DNA of 28,886 nucleotides from an uncultured Collinsella sp. (GTDB taxonomy: Bacteria > Actinomycetota > Coriobacteriia > Coriobacteriales > Coriobacteriaceae), in NCBI GenBank assembly GCA_900543515.1, contig UQRW01000025.1, positions 1-28,886 of the forward strand, read 5' to 3'. The notes under the pieces were generated by a model. That model was not told the DNA's origin, made no database searches, and saw only the letters and a list, made by a program, of their open reading frames with translations. The translations under genes and the position numbers were made by a program. This document shows, piece by piece, positions 7,407-15,096 of the stretch; the first letter of the stretch is position 1, and every line of letters starts with the position of its first letter.

Positions 7407-8756
7407 ATGGAGAAGTTCATGACCCTGCTTCAGGAAAAACTGACCCCTATCGCCAATTTCTGCGGCACCGAGCGCCACTTTGCCTCCATGCAAAAGGGCT
7501 TTATGAGCGCGATCAGCTTCATCTTGGTATCTGCCGTCTTTATGATCCTCGCCAACCCGCCGGTCACGGCCGACCTGGTGGCGCAGGGCGGGTTCTGGTC
7601 CGTCTTTGGCCCTTGGCTCGATTTTGCCACGGCCAATAAGCTCACGCTGCTCATTCCCTTCAACATGACGATGGGTATACTGTCGGTGATCGTGACGTTC
7701 GCAATCGCCTATAACCTGGCGGGCACCTACAAGATGCCCAAGCTTAACGCCGGCATGACCTCGCTGGTGATGTTCCTGATCGCCGCGGCGCCGTCGTCCT
7801 ACTACCAGCTTGCTGACGAGTCCGTGCTCCAGGCGGTCCCCTGCACCTATCTGGGTGCGCAGGGCCTGTTTACCGCCATCATCGTTGCCTTGGTCTCCGT
7901 CGAGGTCACGCGCTTCTGCCAGACCAAGGGCATCACCATCAAGATGCCCGATGGCGTGCCGCCGTTTTTGTCCGAAACCTTTGGCGCCATCGTACCTATG
8001 CTCGCCAACATCCTCATCTTCTTTGGCGGCAACCTGCTGATCCAGATGATCGATCCCGCGCTGTCCATCCCCTCGGTTATCGAGAAGCTGCTCGCTGCCC
8101 CGCTTTCCGTCGCAGTTGACTCTGTGCCCGGCGCACTGCTTATCTGCTTCATGACGCTGCTGTTTTGGTGCTTTGGCGTCCACGGCAACATGATCGTAAT
8201 GCCCATCACCGCCCCGGTCACGCTTGCCGCCTTTGCCGCCAACGCCTCGCTCTATGCTGCCGGGCAGCCGCTTGAGTTCCACCCGGCGCTCATGTCGTTG
8301 GCCATCAACCTCATCGGCGGCACGGGTAATACGTTCTCTTTTGTGGCGCTCTGCGCGTTTAGGGCAAAGTCGCAGCAGCTCAAGGCATTTGGCAGGGCAT
8401 CGATCGTGCCGAGCTTCTTCCGTATCTCCGAGCCCGCGATCTTCGGCGCGCCCATCATCTTCAACCCGATCCTCATGATTCCGTTTGTGCTAGGCGGCAT
8501 GATCTCGGCCCTGCTGTATTGGGGTGCGGTCTCACTGGGTCTTGTCTCTAACTTCTACATCTTGGTGAGCGGCACGTTCCCCATCTTCGTTCAGGGCTTT
8601 GTCCAGTGCCTCGACCCGCGCATCTGGGTGTTTACGATCGTTTTGATCGTGGTCATGGCTGTGGTCTGGTACCCGTTCTTTAAGGTGTACGATAACCAGC
8701 TCCTGGCTCAGGAGCAGGAGAACGCCGCGGCAGCTTCTGCCGAGGATGCTGAGTAG
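7407..8756 (+). CDS. celB: PTS lactose/cellobiose-family EIIC permease
   Basis: A 449-residue membrane permease of the lactose/cellobiose EIIC family (CelB/ChbC/LicC type). It translocates a beta-linked disaccharide while EIIB phosphorylates it. About ten hydrophobic segments are visible, after an amphipathic N-terminal helix and the family-like RHFASMQKGFMSAISFILVS start. The central conserved block with HGNMIVMPI and the later GGTGNTFSF and RISEPAIFGAPIIFNP segments are typical; the last supplies the conserved glutamate of the sugar site. The C-terminus is a soluble, Ala/Glu-rich tail. AGGAGG lies just before the ATG. Sugar specificity cannot be read from sequence; the neighbouring GH1 enzyme points to cellobiose, gentiobiose or aryl-beta-glucosides. 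Confidence 0.95.
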   Translation: MEKFMTLLQEKLTPIANFCGTERHFASMQKGFMSAISFILVSAVFMILANPPVTADLVAQGGFWSVFGPWLDFATANKLTLLIPFNMTMGILSVIVTFAIAYNLAGTYKMPKLNAGMTSLVMFLIAAAPSSYYQLADESVLQAVPCTYLGAQGLFTAIIVALVSVEVTRFCQTKGITIKMPDGVPPFLSETFGAIVPMLANILIFFGGNLLIQMIDPALSIPSVIEKLLAAPLSVAVDSVPGALLICFMTLLFWCFGVHGNMIVMPITAPVTLAAFAANASLYAAGQPLEFHPALMSLAINLIGGTGNTFSFVALCAFRAKSQQLKAFGRASIVPSFFRISEPAIFGAPIIFNPILMIPFVLGGMISALLYWGAVSLGLVSNFYILVSGTFPIFVQGFVQCLDPRIWVFTIVLIVVMAVVWYPFFKVYDNQLLAQEQENAAAASAEDAE

Positions 8757-8757
8757 C

Positions 8758-10212
8758 ATGAGTTACTTTGACAGAACGTCTGCCGCCGGTATGCCCGAGG
8801 GCTTTTTGTGGGGTGGTGCCCTCGCCGCCAACCAGGCCGAAGGGGGCTGGAACGAGGGCGGCCGCGGCATGTCGCACTCCGACCTGATCCCACAGGGTTC
8901 CGACCGCTGGGATGTAATGTTTGGCAGGCAAAAGCCCGTGGACGATCCGGACAGGCTGTATCCATGCCGCTGGGGCAACGACTTCTTCCATCATTGGCAC
9001 GAGGATGTCGAGCTCTTTGCCGAAATGGGCTTTAAGTGCCTGCGTCTTTCAATTTGCTGGAGCCGTATTTTTCCCACAGGGATGGAGACCGAGCCCAACG
9101 GCGAGGGCTTGGAGTTTTACCGTCAGGTATTCGAGGCGCTGCGCGAGCATGGAATCGAGCCGCTTGTGACGCTGTCGCACTACGACTATCCGTTGGCTCT
9201 GGTCGAGCGCTATGGTGGCTGGCAAAGCCGAGAGATGATCGAGCGGTATGCGCACTACGTCGAGACCGTCGGACGCGCGTACCAGGGCCTCGTGCGTTAT
9301 TGGCTTACGTTCAACGAGATCAACAGCGTGGCGCTGTCCTATCTCAACGCGGGTGTCACGCTCGAGGATGAGCGTGACCGTGCAGCCGTGACCGCGGCGT
9401 TCTCGCACCATATGTTTATGGCGAGCGCTCGCGCTGTCGAGATTCTGCACAAGATCGATCCCGCAAACAAGGTGGGTTGCATGGTCGCTGCCGGTGCGAC
9501 CTATCCGTACCGTTGTGCGCCCGAGGACGTATGGCTTGCGTATGAGGAGGACCGCGGCCGCTACTTCTACACAGACGTGATGGCTGCGGGCGCCTATCCT
9601 GCTTGGAAGCTGCGTGCACTCGAGAAAGAGGGTGTTCACGTGCCCTTTGAGCCGGGCGATACGGAGTATCTGGCAGAGCATACGGTCGACTTCATCTCGT
9701 TCTCGTACTATTGCTCGCGCTTGGTGTGCGCCGATGATCAGGTGATCGCCGAGAAGGCGGAGGGCAACGTGTTCCCGACGTTGCGCAATCCGTACCTCAA
9801 GGATAAAGAGACTGCCTGGAAGTGGCAGATCGATGCGCTGGGTTTGCGCGTGACGCTTGCCGGCTACCACGATCGTTACCATCTTCCGCTCTTTATCGCC
9901 GAGAACGGTGTGGGCGGACTCGATGCGCTGGAAGACGGCAAAGTCCACGATGCGTATCATATTGATTACCTGCGAAGGCATATTCTTGCGCTGCGCGATG
10001 CAATTGTCGAGGACGGTGTTGACCTGATGGGATACACGCCGTGGGGCTGTATCGATTTGGTGTCGGCCTCGACGGGGCAGATGAAGAAGCGCTATGGCTT
10101 TGTTTATGTTGATGCCGATGATATGGGCAAAGGCACGTTCGATCGCTACCGAAAGGACAGCTTCTGCTGGTACCAAAAGGTCATTGCATCAAATGGCGAG
10201 GACTTGAGTTAA
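8758..10212 (+). CDS. GH1 6-phospho-beta-glucosidase
   Basis: A 484-residue glycoside hydrolase family 1 enzyme that would split the phosphorylated disaccharide delivered by the PTS into glucose 6-phosphate and glucose or an aglycone. The acid/base glutamate is Glu187 in LTFNEIN; the nucleophile is Glu382 in FIAENGVGG. The sugar-binding N-terminal FLWGGALAANQAEG is typical. Near the C-terminus, SASTGQMKKRYGF carries the Ser, Lys and Tyr that bind the 6-phosphate in this subgroup, separating it from plain beta-glucosidases. I chose ATG at 8758: one base separates it from the EIIC stop, so translation is probably coupled. An ATG at 8746 would overlap EIIC and add four residues. Confidence 0.95.
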   Translation: MSYFDRTSAAGMPEGFLWGGALAANQAEGGWNEGGRGMSHSDLIPQGSDRWDVMFGRQKPVDDPDRLYPCRWGNDFFHHWHEDVELFAEMGFKCLRLSICWSRIFPTGMETEPNGEGLEFYRQVFEALREHGIEPLVTLSHYDYPLALVERYGGWQSREMIERYAHYVETVGRAYQGLVRYWLTFNEINSVALSYLNAGVTLEDERDRAAVTAAFSHHMFMASARAVEILHKIDPANKVGCMVAAGATYPYRCAPEDVWLAYEEDRGRYFYTDVMAAGAYPAWKLRALEKEGVHVPFEPGDTEYLAEHTVDFISFSYYCSRLVCADDQVIAEKAEGNVFPTLRNPYLKDKETAWKWQIDALGLRVTLAGYHDRYHLPLFIAENGVGGLDALEDGKVHDAYHIDYLRRHILALRDAIVEDGVDLMGYTPWGCIDLVSASTGQMKKRYGFVYVDADDMGKGTFDRYRKDSFCWYQKVIASNGEDLS

Positions 10213-10228
10213 CTCTTGCAGGTCTGTT

Positions 10229-10245
10229 GCCCCCGCGGTCCGCTT
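10229..10245 (+). terminator. Left half of the lic operon terminator, split by an IS
   Basis: GCCCCCGCGGTCCG (10229-10242) is the left arm of an intrinsic terminator, and CTT (10243-10245) is its loop. The right arm (CGGCCGCGGGGGC, 11698-11710) and T run (TTTTGTT, from 11711) lie beyond the insertion sequence. Removing the IS and one CTT copy restores a 13-bp stem with one bulged base and a T tail. Confidence 0.85.
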
Positions 10246-10269
10246 TGAACTGCGCCCCAAATCTTGGAC
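10246..10269 (+). repeat. IS terminal inverted repeat, orfB end
   Basis: Begins with TGAACTGC and ends with CTTGGAC; it matches the complement of the other end at 20 of 24 positions. Confidence 0.9.
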
Positions 10270-10283
10270 GCCCTAAATAGCGA

Positions 10284-11195
10284 CTAGGCCGCGAGGGCCT
10301 GATTCCGGAACTCCTCCGGGGTCAGGCCCTTCAATCTCACCTGCCTCCGGCTCGTGTTCCAGTGGACTATGTATTCCTCCAGGTCGCGTTTGAAATCCTC
10401 GAACGTCTTCCACTCGCGGCCCCTGTAGAACTCGTCCTTGACGTGGCCGAAGAGCTGCTCGGTGGCGGCATTGTCGATGCAGTTCGCCTTCTTGGACATG
10501 CTCTGGACGATGCCGGCGGCCTCGAGCCTGGATGTGTATGAGGCGTGCTGGTACTGCCAGCCCCGGTCCGAGTGCATGGTCGGGGCGGCGCCCTCGGGGA
10601 TCTTGGACAGCAGCTCGTCGAGCATCCTCGCCTGCTGGGCCATGTCGGGCGTGGTCGATATGTCGCTCGCCACGATCTCCTTGGTGCAGAAGTCCAGCGT
10701 CGGGGCCCAGTAGGCCTTGCCGCCGGCCACCTTGAACTCGGTGACGTCCGTCCCCAGCTTCTGCCACGGGGCCCCGGCGTCGAAATCCCTCGCGATCACG
10801 TTCTCGAACGTCCTGCCGACGACGCCCCTGTACGAGTTGTACCTGTGGTAGGCCGTCTCGCGTCTGATGCCGCAGCGAATCCCCATCTCGCGCATCATCT
10901 TGAGCACGGTCTTGTCGGCTATCACGGCCCCCTCTTCCGCCCTGAGGCACATCGCTATCTGCCGGTGCCCGCAGCCGTTGGCGGTGCGCGAGAAGATCTC
11001 GGCGGCCGCCTCCCGGAGCTCGGCGCGCGTGGGCCTCGGCGGGTGCGCGAGGGCGTAGTAGTAGGTCGACCGCTTGAGCTCGGCGCATGCGAGCAGGTGC
11101 CCGAGTGCGTGCCCCTCGGCGCGCAGGGCCGCGAGCGCTTCGGCCTTCGCCCTGGTCAGAGCCCGTCCCTCTCGACCAGGGCGCGTAATTTTTTT
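10284..11195 (-). CDS. IS3-family transposase OrfB (DDE integrase), made by -1 frameshift
   Basis: Catalytic half of the transposase: about 303 residues counted from the slippery site. The frame is open from the A7 run (11189-11195) through an N-terminal part with LKRSTYYYAL, typical of OrfB, into the rve integrase core. The catalytic triad is Asp in GTDVTEF, Asp in HSDRGWQYQ and Glu in NAATEQLF, with exactly 35 residues between the last two, the IS3 hallmark. The C-terminal YIVHWNTSRRQVRLKGLTPEEFR block is also standard. It has no evident own start, so the active product is probably the OrfAB fusion. A shorter frame beginning at 10952 would lack the N-terminus. Confidence 0.92.
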   Translation of the reverse strand, partial: KKITRPGREGRALTRAKAEALAALRAEGHALGHLLACAELKRSTYYYALAHPPRPTRAELREAAAEIFSRTANGCGHRQIAMCLRAEEGAVIADKTVLKMMREMGIRCGIRRETAYHRYNSYRGVVGRTFENVIARDFDAGAPWQKLGTDVTEFKVAGGKAYWAPTLDFCTKEIVASDISTTPDMAQQARMLDELLSKIPEGAAPTMHSDRGWQYQHASYTSRLEAAGIVQSMSKKANCIDNAATEQLFGHVKDEFYRGREWKTFEDFKRDLEEYIVHWNTSRRQVRLKGLTPEEFRNQALAA

Positions 11196-11647
11196 AGGTA
11201 GGCCACCTCGGCCTCGAGCCTACGGCACCGCTCCTCGAGCTCCTCCTCGCGGGTCCGCGGCCTCGCCCTGGAACCGCTCGGCCGGCCCTTGGGCCTCGGG
11301 CGCAGGGCCTCCGCGCCGCCCCGGCGGTATAGCGCGCACCACTTCTTGAGCGGCGACATCGACATTATGCCGAACGCCGCCATCGCCTCGGTCTTCGTCA
11401 TGCCGCCGTCGACGACGGCGGAGGCGGCGGCGACCTTCTGCTCGTATGTGTACCTGCCCTGCTTTCCGTCCATGCGCAGCAGCACCTCGCTCCCGAATGC
11501 GCGGTATATCTCCTGCCATCTTCTCACGGCTTCCGCGGGAAGCGAAAGGGCGATCGCGGCAGATTTATACCCGTGCCCGAGCTCGAAGAGCCCTATGGCC
11601 GCCTTCCTGGCCTCGATATCATGCTTCACCCTCAAATCAACGCGCAT
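11156..11647 (-). CDS. IS3-family OrfA (HTH DNA-binding protein)
   Basis: A 163-residue DNA-binding half of the transposase. It shows two helix-turn-helix segments (around residues 15-45, GLFELGHGYKSAAIALSLP, and around 70-105, VVDGGMTKTEAMAAFGIMS), then a basic RPRPKGRPSGSRARP linker. A leucine-zipper-like helix (EEELEERCRRLEAEVAYLKKL) ends the protein and runs into the frameshift site. I chose ATG at 11647, which follows GGGAGG within the IS end; an upstream ATG at 11695 would begin outside the element. The stop at 11156 lies inside orfB. Confidence 0.88.
   Translation of the reverse strand: MRVDLRVKHDIEARKAAIGLFELGHGYKSAAIALSLPAEAVRRWQEIYRAFGSEVLLRMDGKQGRYTYEQKVAAASAVVDGGMTKTEAMAAFGIMSMSPLKKWCALYRRGGAEALRPRPKGRPSGSRARPRTREEELEERCRRLEAEVAYLKKLRALVERDGL
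11189..11195 (-). promoter_or_regulatory. Programmed -1 frameshift slippery run (A7)
   Basis: Seven consecutive A residues on the coding strand, read as CTA AAA AAA TTA in orfA. Slipping back one base enters the orfB frame, which is open from here to 10284. This is the usual IS3 mechanism for making the OrfAB transposase. Confidence 0.85.
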
Positions 11648-11670
11648 AAAGAAAGCCTCCCATTTCTCAT

Positions 11671-11694
11671 GTCCAAGAAATGGGAGGCAGTTCA
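11671..11694 (-). repeat. IS terminal inverted repeat, orfA end
   Basis: Read on the minus strand it starts TGAACTGCCTCCC. It also carries the GGGAGG-proximal region just before the chosen orfA start. Confidence 0.9.
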
Positions 11695-11697
11695 CTT

Positions 11698-11714
11698 CGG
11701 CCGCGGGGGCTTTT
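11698..11714 (+). terminator. Right half of the lic operon terminator
   Basis: CGGCCGCGGGGGC (11698-11710) followed by TTTT. It is the displaced partner of 10229-10242. With 1.45 kb between the arms, the hairpin can hardly form in the usual way. Confidence 0.85.
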
Positions 11715-11756
11715 GTTATTGAGGCGGCTGTTCATGAGGAGCATTGCAGGCTGCGG

Positions 11757-12119
11757 AAACCCGGCACTTGGGGACGTTCCTTTCCTGCCGGCAGCTTGGG
11801 ACAGTCCTTAAAGGCCGCATCGATCAACTGCGGAAAGCACATCCCAGAATGAGCGTCCAACATGGGGTGCGGTTTCCCTTGAGGCCCTCAATCGGAAAAT
11901 GCATCCCGGATTTTTGTCGAAAAGCGGTCCCTAGTTTCCCAAACGGGCCGCTAACGGAAAGCGCATCCCGCTATTGGGCCCCAAAGCAGGATGCGCTTTC
12001 CGTGCTGGCAGTTCCAAGCAGTTCGGGATGGCCCTTTTCGTCTGCTCTCGGCCGGCGTCCGTAAGACTGTCCCCGACGACCACTCATTTAAGTCTGTCCC
12101 CAATGAGTGCCCAATGACT
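11757..12119. repeat. REP-like repeat cluster, copy 2
   Basis: Starts with the 55-bp unit shared with 4405-4459 (54/55) and ends with the 44-bp unit shared with 4509-4552 (41/44), which abuts the stop codon of the minus-strand peptidase gene. Between them are three direct copies of CGGAAARNRCATCCC (11831-11845, 11893-11907, 11955-11969) and an inverted copy (11989-12002) that pairs perfectly over 14 bp with 11955-11968. No gene is seen in 11715-12117. Confidence 0.75.
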
Positions 12120-13152
12120 AGTAGTAGGCCCACATGGCTTCGACTTCGTTGAGGACCTCTACGACGCCCCAGCGTCGGGCGCTGCGGCTGGCCGAGTTGG
12201 GATCGAAGACTTCAATCTGGTCGGCGTCGTCAATACCGTAAAGTACAATGTAGTGGCCCACGTTGGTAAAGGTGCCCGGCCGAACGGCGGCGATGACGGG
12301 CGCTCCCGAACGCAGCGCCTGAGTCATCGAGTCGCGATTGTTATGAAGCTCCGTTCCGTTAAGTCCCAACTGCCACGCACCGCTCGTCATAAACGACCAT
12401 TCGGTTGCACCGGTGGGGGCGTAATTGCCTGCCTCGGAAAGCGCGCACATATTGACGGGGGTCATATCGGTGCGTCCCGTCTTAAAGATATAGACCATGG
12501 TGAGGCACGTAGGCCCGCAGGCATTTTGGCGGATGGTACCGCCGGCGTAAGGCAGCTCCGACCATGCAGGGTCGATCTGATAGATATGGGGCATCGTGCC
12601 GGCTTGCCATTGCGAGCGCGGGGTCGAAAAGGCGAAAGAATAACCGGGCGCGACGGGGGCCTTGAGCAGCTTGTCCTCGGCGGTGGGCTCGAGACCGGCC
12701 GAGCCGTGGGACATACAGGAGCTCATAAGCACAAAGACCAGACAGATGAGGATAGAGCACAGTGCGAGGCAAAGCCGACGAGCCGGCAGGGCGGGGGCAT
12801 TCACGTACGATGTCGAGCGGTAGGGCTTGCCGTCGCGTCCGCCTTGGGGATGCGAAAAGAAGCGGTTGATATGGCTGCCGGGCTGACGTGCGCCGTTGCG
12901 GCGCAGTTGCGGAACCTCGGCTTGGCGCTGTCGAGTGCGCGCGCCCAAGCGGCTATCTTGCTGTGCGCTTGTGCCCGTGCTCGGACGGCCACTCTGCCGT
13001 GTTCTGTTTGTCTGCTGCCGAGACGAAGGCCTGGGTTGCTCTTGAGGGCGTTGCGGATTGCTGCTCGTGGCACTTCTGGGCGTCGGCGTGGTGCGGCCAG
13101 CAAGGCGAACGCTTTGTCGCCGTTGATCACCGTCGTTGTATCCGTATGCCAT
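12118..13152 (-). CDS. Membrane-anchored C39-like cysteine peptidase domain protein
   Basis: A 344-residue protein. Residues 1-125 are Arg/Gln/Pro/Ser-rich and probably disordered in the cytoplasm. One hydrophobic helix (about 127-145, LCLALCSILICLVFVLMSSC) would anchor the chain, placing the rest outside. The C-terminal 150 residues form a papain-like C39_2 domain: oxyanion Gln209 and catalytic Cys212 in QNACGPTC, His300 in GHYIVLYGID, Asp317 in VFDPNS. Such domains cut peptides (for example leaders at double glycine) or act on the cell wall; no bacteriocin or transporter gene is adjacent, so the substrate is unknown. The cysteine ending the hydrophobic helix resembles a lipobox, but the long N-terminus argues against a lipoprotein. 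A weak AAGGCGG precedes the ATG. Confidence 0.85.
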   Translation of the reverse strand: MAYGYNDGDQRRQSVRLAGRTTPTPRSATSSNPQRPQEQPRPSSRQQTNRTRQSGRPSTGTSAQQDSRLGARTRQRQAEVPQLRRNGARQPGSHINRFFSHPQGGRDGKPYRSTSYVNAPALPARRLCLALCSILICLVFVLMSSCMSHGSAGLEPTAEDKLLKAPVAPGYSFAFSTPRSQWQAGTMPHIYQIDPAWSELPYAGGTIRQNACGPTCLTMVYIFKTGRTDMTPVNMCALSEAGNYAPTGATEWSFMTSGAWQLGLNGTELHNNRDSMTQALRSGAPVIAAVRPGTFTNVGHYIVLYGIDDADQIEVFDPNSASRSARRWGVVEVLNEVEAMWAYY

Positions 13153-13513
13153 TCGTACCGCCTTGTCTCATGTATAACCTGTCTATCCTACAAAAAAGAT
13201 GTGCAACAAATGGGTCCGCGCGTCAAAAGCTCGGTAAACGGTACGAAAGGCGCAAAACACACGGCCTCAAAAACATCTCTATATGCGTCCGATGAGCGTA
13301 CGCCCGTCGGACGGGCGACAACAATGAGCGGCAAACCGTGCCGTTCGTCCCAAAAACGGCGCCGCTCGTTTTGCAGTTCTGCCTTCGGTCGAGCCACAAG
13401 CGGCGCTGCTGTGCCAAGGCCGTATCTTAAAGCCATGAAATAAAAGCGCGCGGCAAAACAGACCGCGCAAGGGGTGACGCCAAAGAGGCGTCAATAAGGA
13501 AAGGAGGGGAACA
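13153..13513 (+). promoter_or_regulatory. Leader and promoter region of the permease operon
   Basis: A 361-bp divergent gap with no credible gene. Just before the permease gene are two hairpins: GCGCGG/CCGCGC (13448-13453 and 13463-13468) and TGACGCC/GGCGTCA (13475-13481 and 13487-13493), then GGAAAGGAGGGG as ribosome binding site. The hairpins may form a structured leader. They lack T runs, so attenuation is not evident. Promoters for the peptidase (minus) and permease (plus) presumably lie here but could not be fixed. Confidence 0.4.
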
Positions 13514-14965
13514 ATGGCGGACAAGAACGCAGAAGTTGCAGTCGAAGGTAACGGCGGCATGAAGAAAACGCTTTCGCTCTGGAACTTCTTCACCATCGGT
13601 TTCGGTGCCATCATCGGAACTGGCTGGGTTCTGCAGGTCGGCGACTGGATGGTCGTGGGCGGCGGTCCCGTTCCCGCTATGATCGCATTCCTCTTGGGTG
13701 CAATCTTTCTCGTGCCCGTCGGAGCTGTTTTCGGTGAGCTCACGGCTGCTATCCCCATCTCGGGCGGCATCGTCGAGTATGTCGATCGTAGCTTTGGCCG
13801 TACGCTGAGCTATATCACCGGTTGGCTCCTGGCCCTGGGCAACGGCATCCTGTGCCCGTGGGAGGCAATCGCTATCTCGACCCTCGTGTCCGAGATGTTC
13901 GGCAGCCTGCCCGGTCTTGAGTGGCTGCGTGCCGTCAAGCTCTATACCATCCTGGGCGCCGACGTTTACCTGTTCCCGACGCTGATCGCGCTCGGCTTTG
14001 CAACCTACGTCATCTTCCTCAACTTCCGCGGTGCCAGCTCGGCCGCCAAGCTGCAGGCCTTCCTGACCAAGGCCCTGCTCTGCGGCATGCTGCTCGCCAT
14101 GGGCGTCTCGCTGTTCACCGGCTCGCCGGACAACGCCATGCCCGTGTTCTCCCAGGTCACCGGTGCTGGCGGCGGCAAGCCTGCTACCGAGGGCACCAGC
14201 CTGTTCGCAGGCATCGTTTCGGTCCTGGTTCTGACCCCGTTCTTCTACGCCGGTTTCGACACCATTCCTCAGCAGGCTGAGGAAGCGGCCGAGGGCCTCA
14301 ACTGGAACAAGTTCGGCAAGATCATCTCCCTGGCCCTGCTGGCCGCAGGCGGCTTCTACATGGTCTGCATCTACTCGTTCGGCACCATCCTCGACTGGCA
14401 TGAGTTCGTTAAGAGCCCGGTTCCCGCGCTTGCCTGCCTCAAGGGCATCAACATGCTCCTGTACCTGGCCATGCTCGTCATCGCCACGCTTGGACCCATG
14501 GGCCCGATGAACTCCTTCTACGGCGCCACGAGCCGCATCATGCTCGCCATGGGCCGAAAGGGCCAGCTGCCCGAGAAGTTCGCCGAGGTCGATCCCAAGT
14601 CCGGCGCTCCCAAGCTCGCCTGCGTCGTTCTGGGCGTCATCACCGTCGTCGGTCCGTTCCTGGGCAAGAACATGCTCATCCCTCTGACCAACGTGTCGGC
14701 TCTCGCCTTCATCTTCTCCTGCGGCATGGTCGCCCTCGCTTGCCTGCGCATGCGCTTCACCGAGCCCGACCTGCCTCGTCCCTACGAGGTGCCCGGCGGC
14801 AAGTTTGGCATCAGCCTCGCTATCGTTGCCTGCGGCACCATCATTGGCCTGCTCGTGATCCCGTTCTCTCCCGCCTCCCTCAACATGGTGGAGTGGAGCA
14901 TCGTGATCGGCTGGTTGGCTATTGGCCTGGCCCTCATGGCTTTCACCAATTCCCGCAAAAAGTAA
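13514..14965 (+). CDS. APC-family amino acid permease
   Basis: A 483-residue membrane transporter of the amino acid-polyamine-organocation superfamily, probably importing an amino acid or a modified amino acid with protons. About twelve hydrophobic segments are visible. The first helix carries the broken-helix glycine motif GFGAIIGTGW (29-38), which forms the substrate site in this fold. GELTAAIPISGGIVEYV follows at the second and third helices, and FAEVDPKSGAPKLA and DLPRPYEVPGG are typical loops. Codon use is strongly biased, suggesting high expression. It lies 131 bp before an amidohydrolase gene, so the transported compound may be that enzyme's substrate. The substrate cannot be read from sequence. 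Confidence 0.93.
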   Translation: MADKNAEVAVEGNGGMKKTLSLWNFFTIGFGAIIGTGWVLQVGDWMVVGGGPVPAMIAFLLGAIFLVPVGAVFGELTAAIPISGGIVEYVDRSFGRTLSYITGWLLALGNGILCPWEAIAISTLVSEMFGSLPGLEWLRAVKLYTILGADVYLFPTLIALGFATYVIFLNFRGASSAAKLQAFLTKALLCGMLLAMGVSLFTGSPDNAMPVFSQVTGAGGGKPATEGTSLFAGIVSVLVLTPFFYAGFDTIPQQAEEAAEGLNWNKFGKIISLALLAAGGFYMVCIYSFGTILDWHEFVKSPVPALACLKGINMLLYLAMLVIATLGPMGPMNSFYGATSRIMLAMGRKGQLPEKFAEVDPKSGAPKLACVVLGVITVVGPFLGKNMLIPLTNVSALAFIFSCGMVALACLRMRFTEPDLPRPYEVPGGKFGISLAIVACGTIIGLLVIPFSPASLNMVEWSIVIGWLAIGLALMAFTNSRKK

Positions 14966-14985
14966 CGCCTAGCCGGGGCGGATCG

Positions 14986-15014
14986 GGTGCGCGGAATTCT
15001 CTCTTCCGCGCACC
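14986..15014 (+). other. Intra-operon hairpin
   Basis: GGTGCGCGGA (14986-14995) pairs perfectly with TCCGCGCACC (15005-15014) between permease and amidohydrolase. There is no T run. It may stabilise the upstream message or set the ratio of the two genes. A 12-bp palindrome TATGGATCCATA (15075-15086) lies directly before the AAGGAGG of the next gene. Confidence 0.5.
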
Positions 15015-15096
15015 GAACCCGGCGCCACTTGGGTAGCTTTGTGAGGCCTTAACCCAACACGGCCTCGCCCACTATATGGATCCATAAGGAGGAACC

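Larger units (their letters stand above)
10246..11694 (-). mobile_element. IS3-family insertion sequence, IS150-like, 1449 bp
   Basis: A complete element. Imperfect terminal inverted repeats match at 20 of 24 bases (10246-10269 and 11671-11694), with TG...CA ends. It is flanked by a 3-bp direct duplication CTT (10243-10245 and 11695-11697). It carries orfA and orfB in overlapping frames with an A7 slippery run. The length, two-frame layout, long orfA and end sequence (TGAACTGC..CCCA....CTTGGAC) point to the IS150 subgroup of IS3; the subgroup is from memory of that end. Both frames are open with all catalytic residues present, so it may still be active. No second copy is in the window. Confidence 0.93.
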
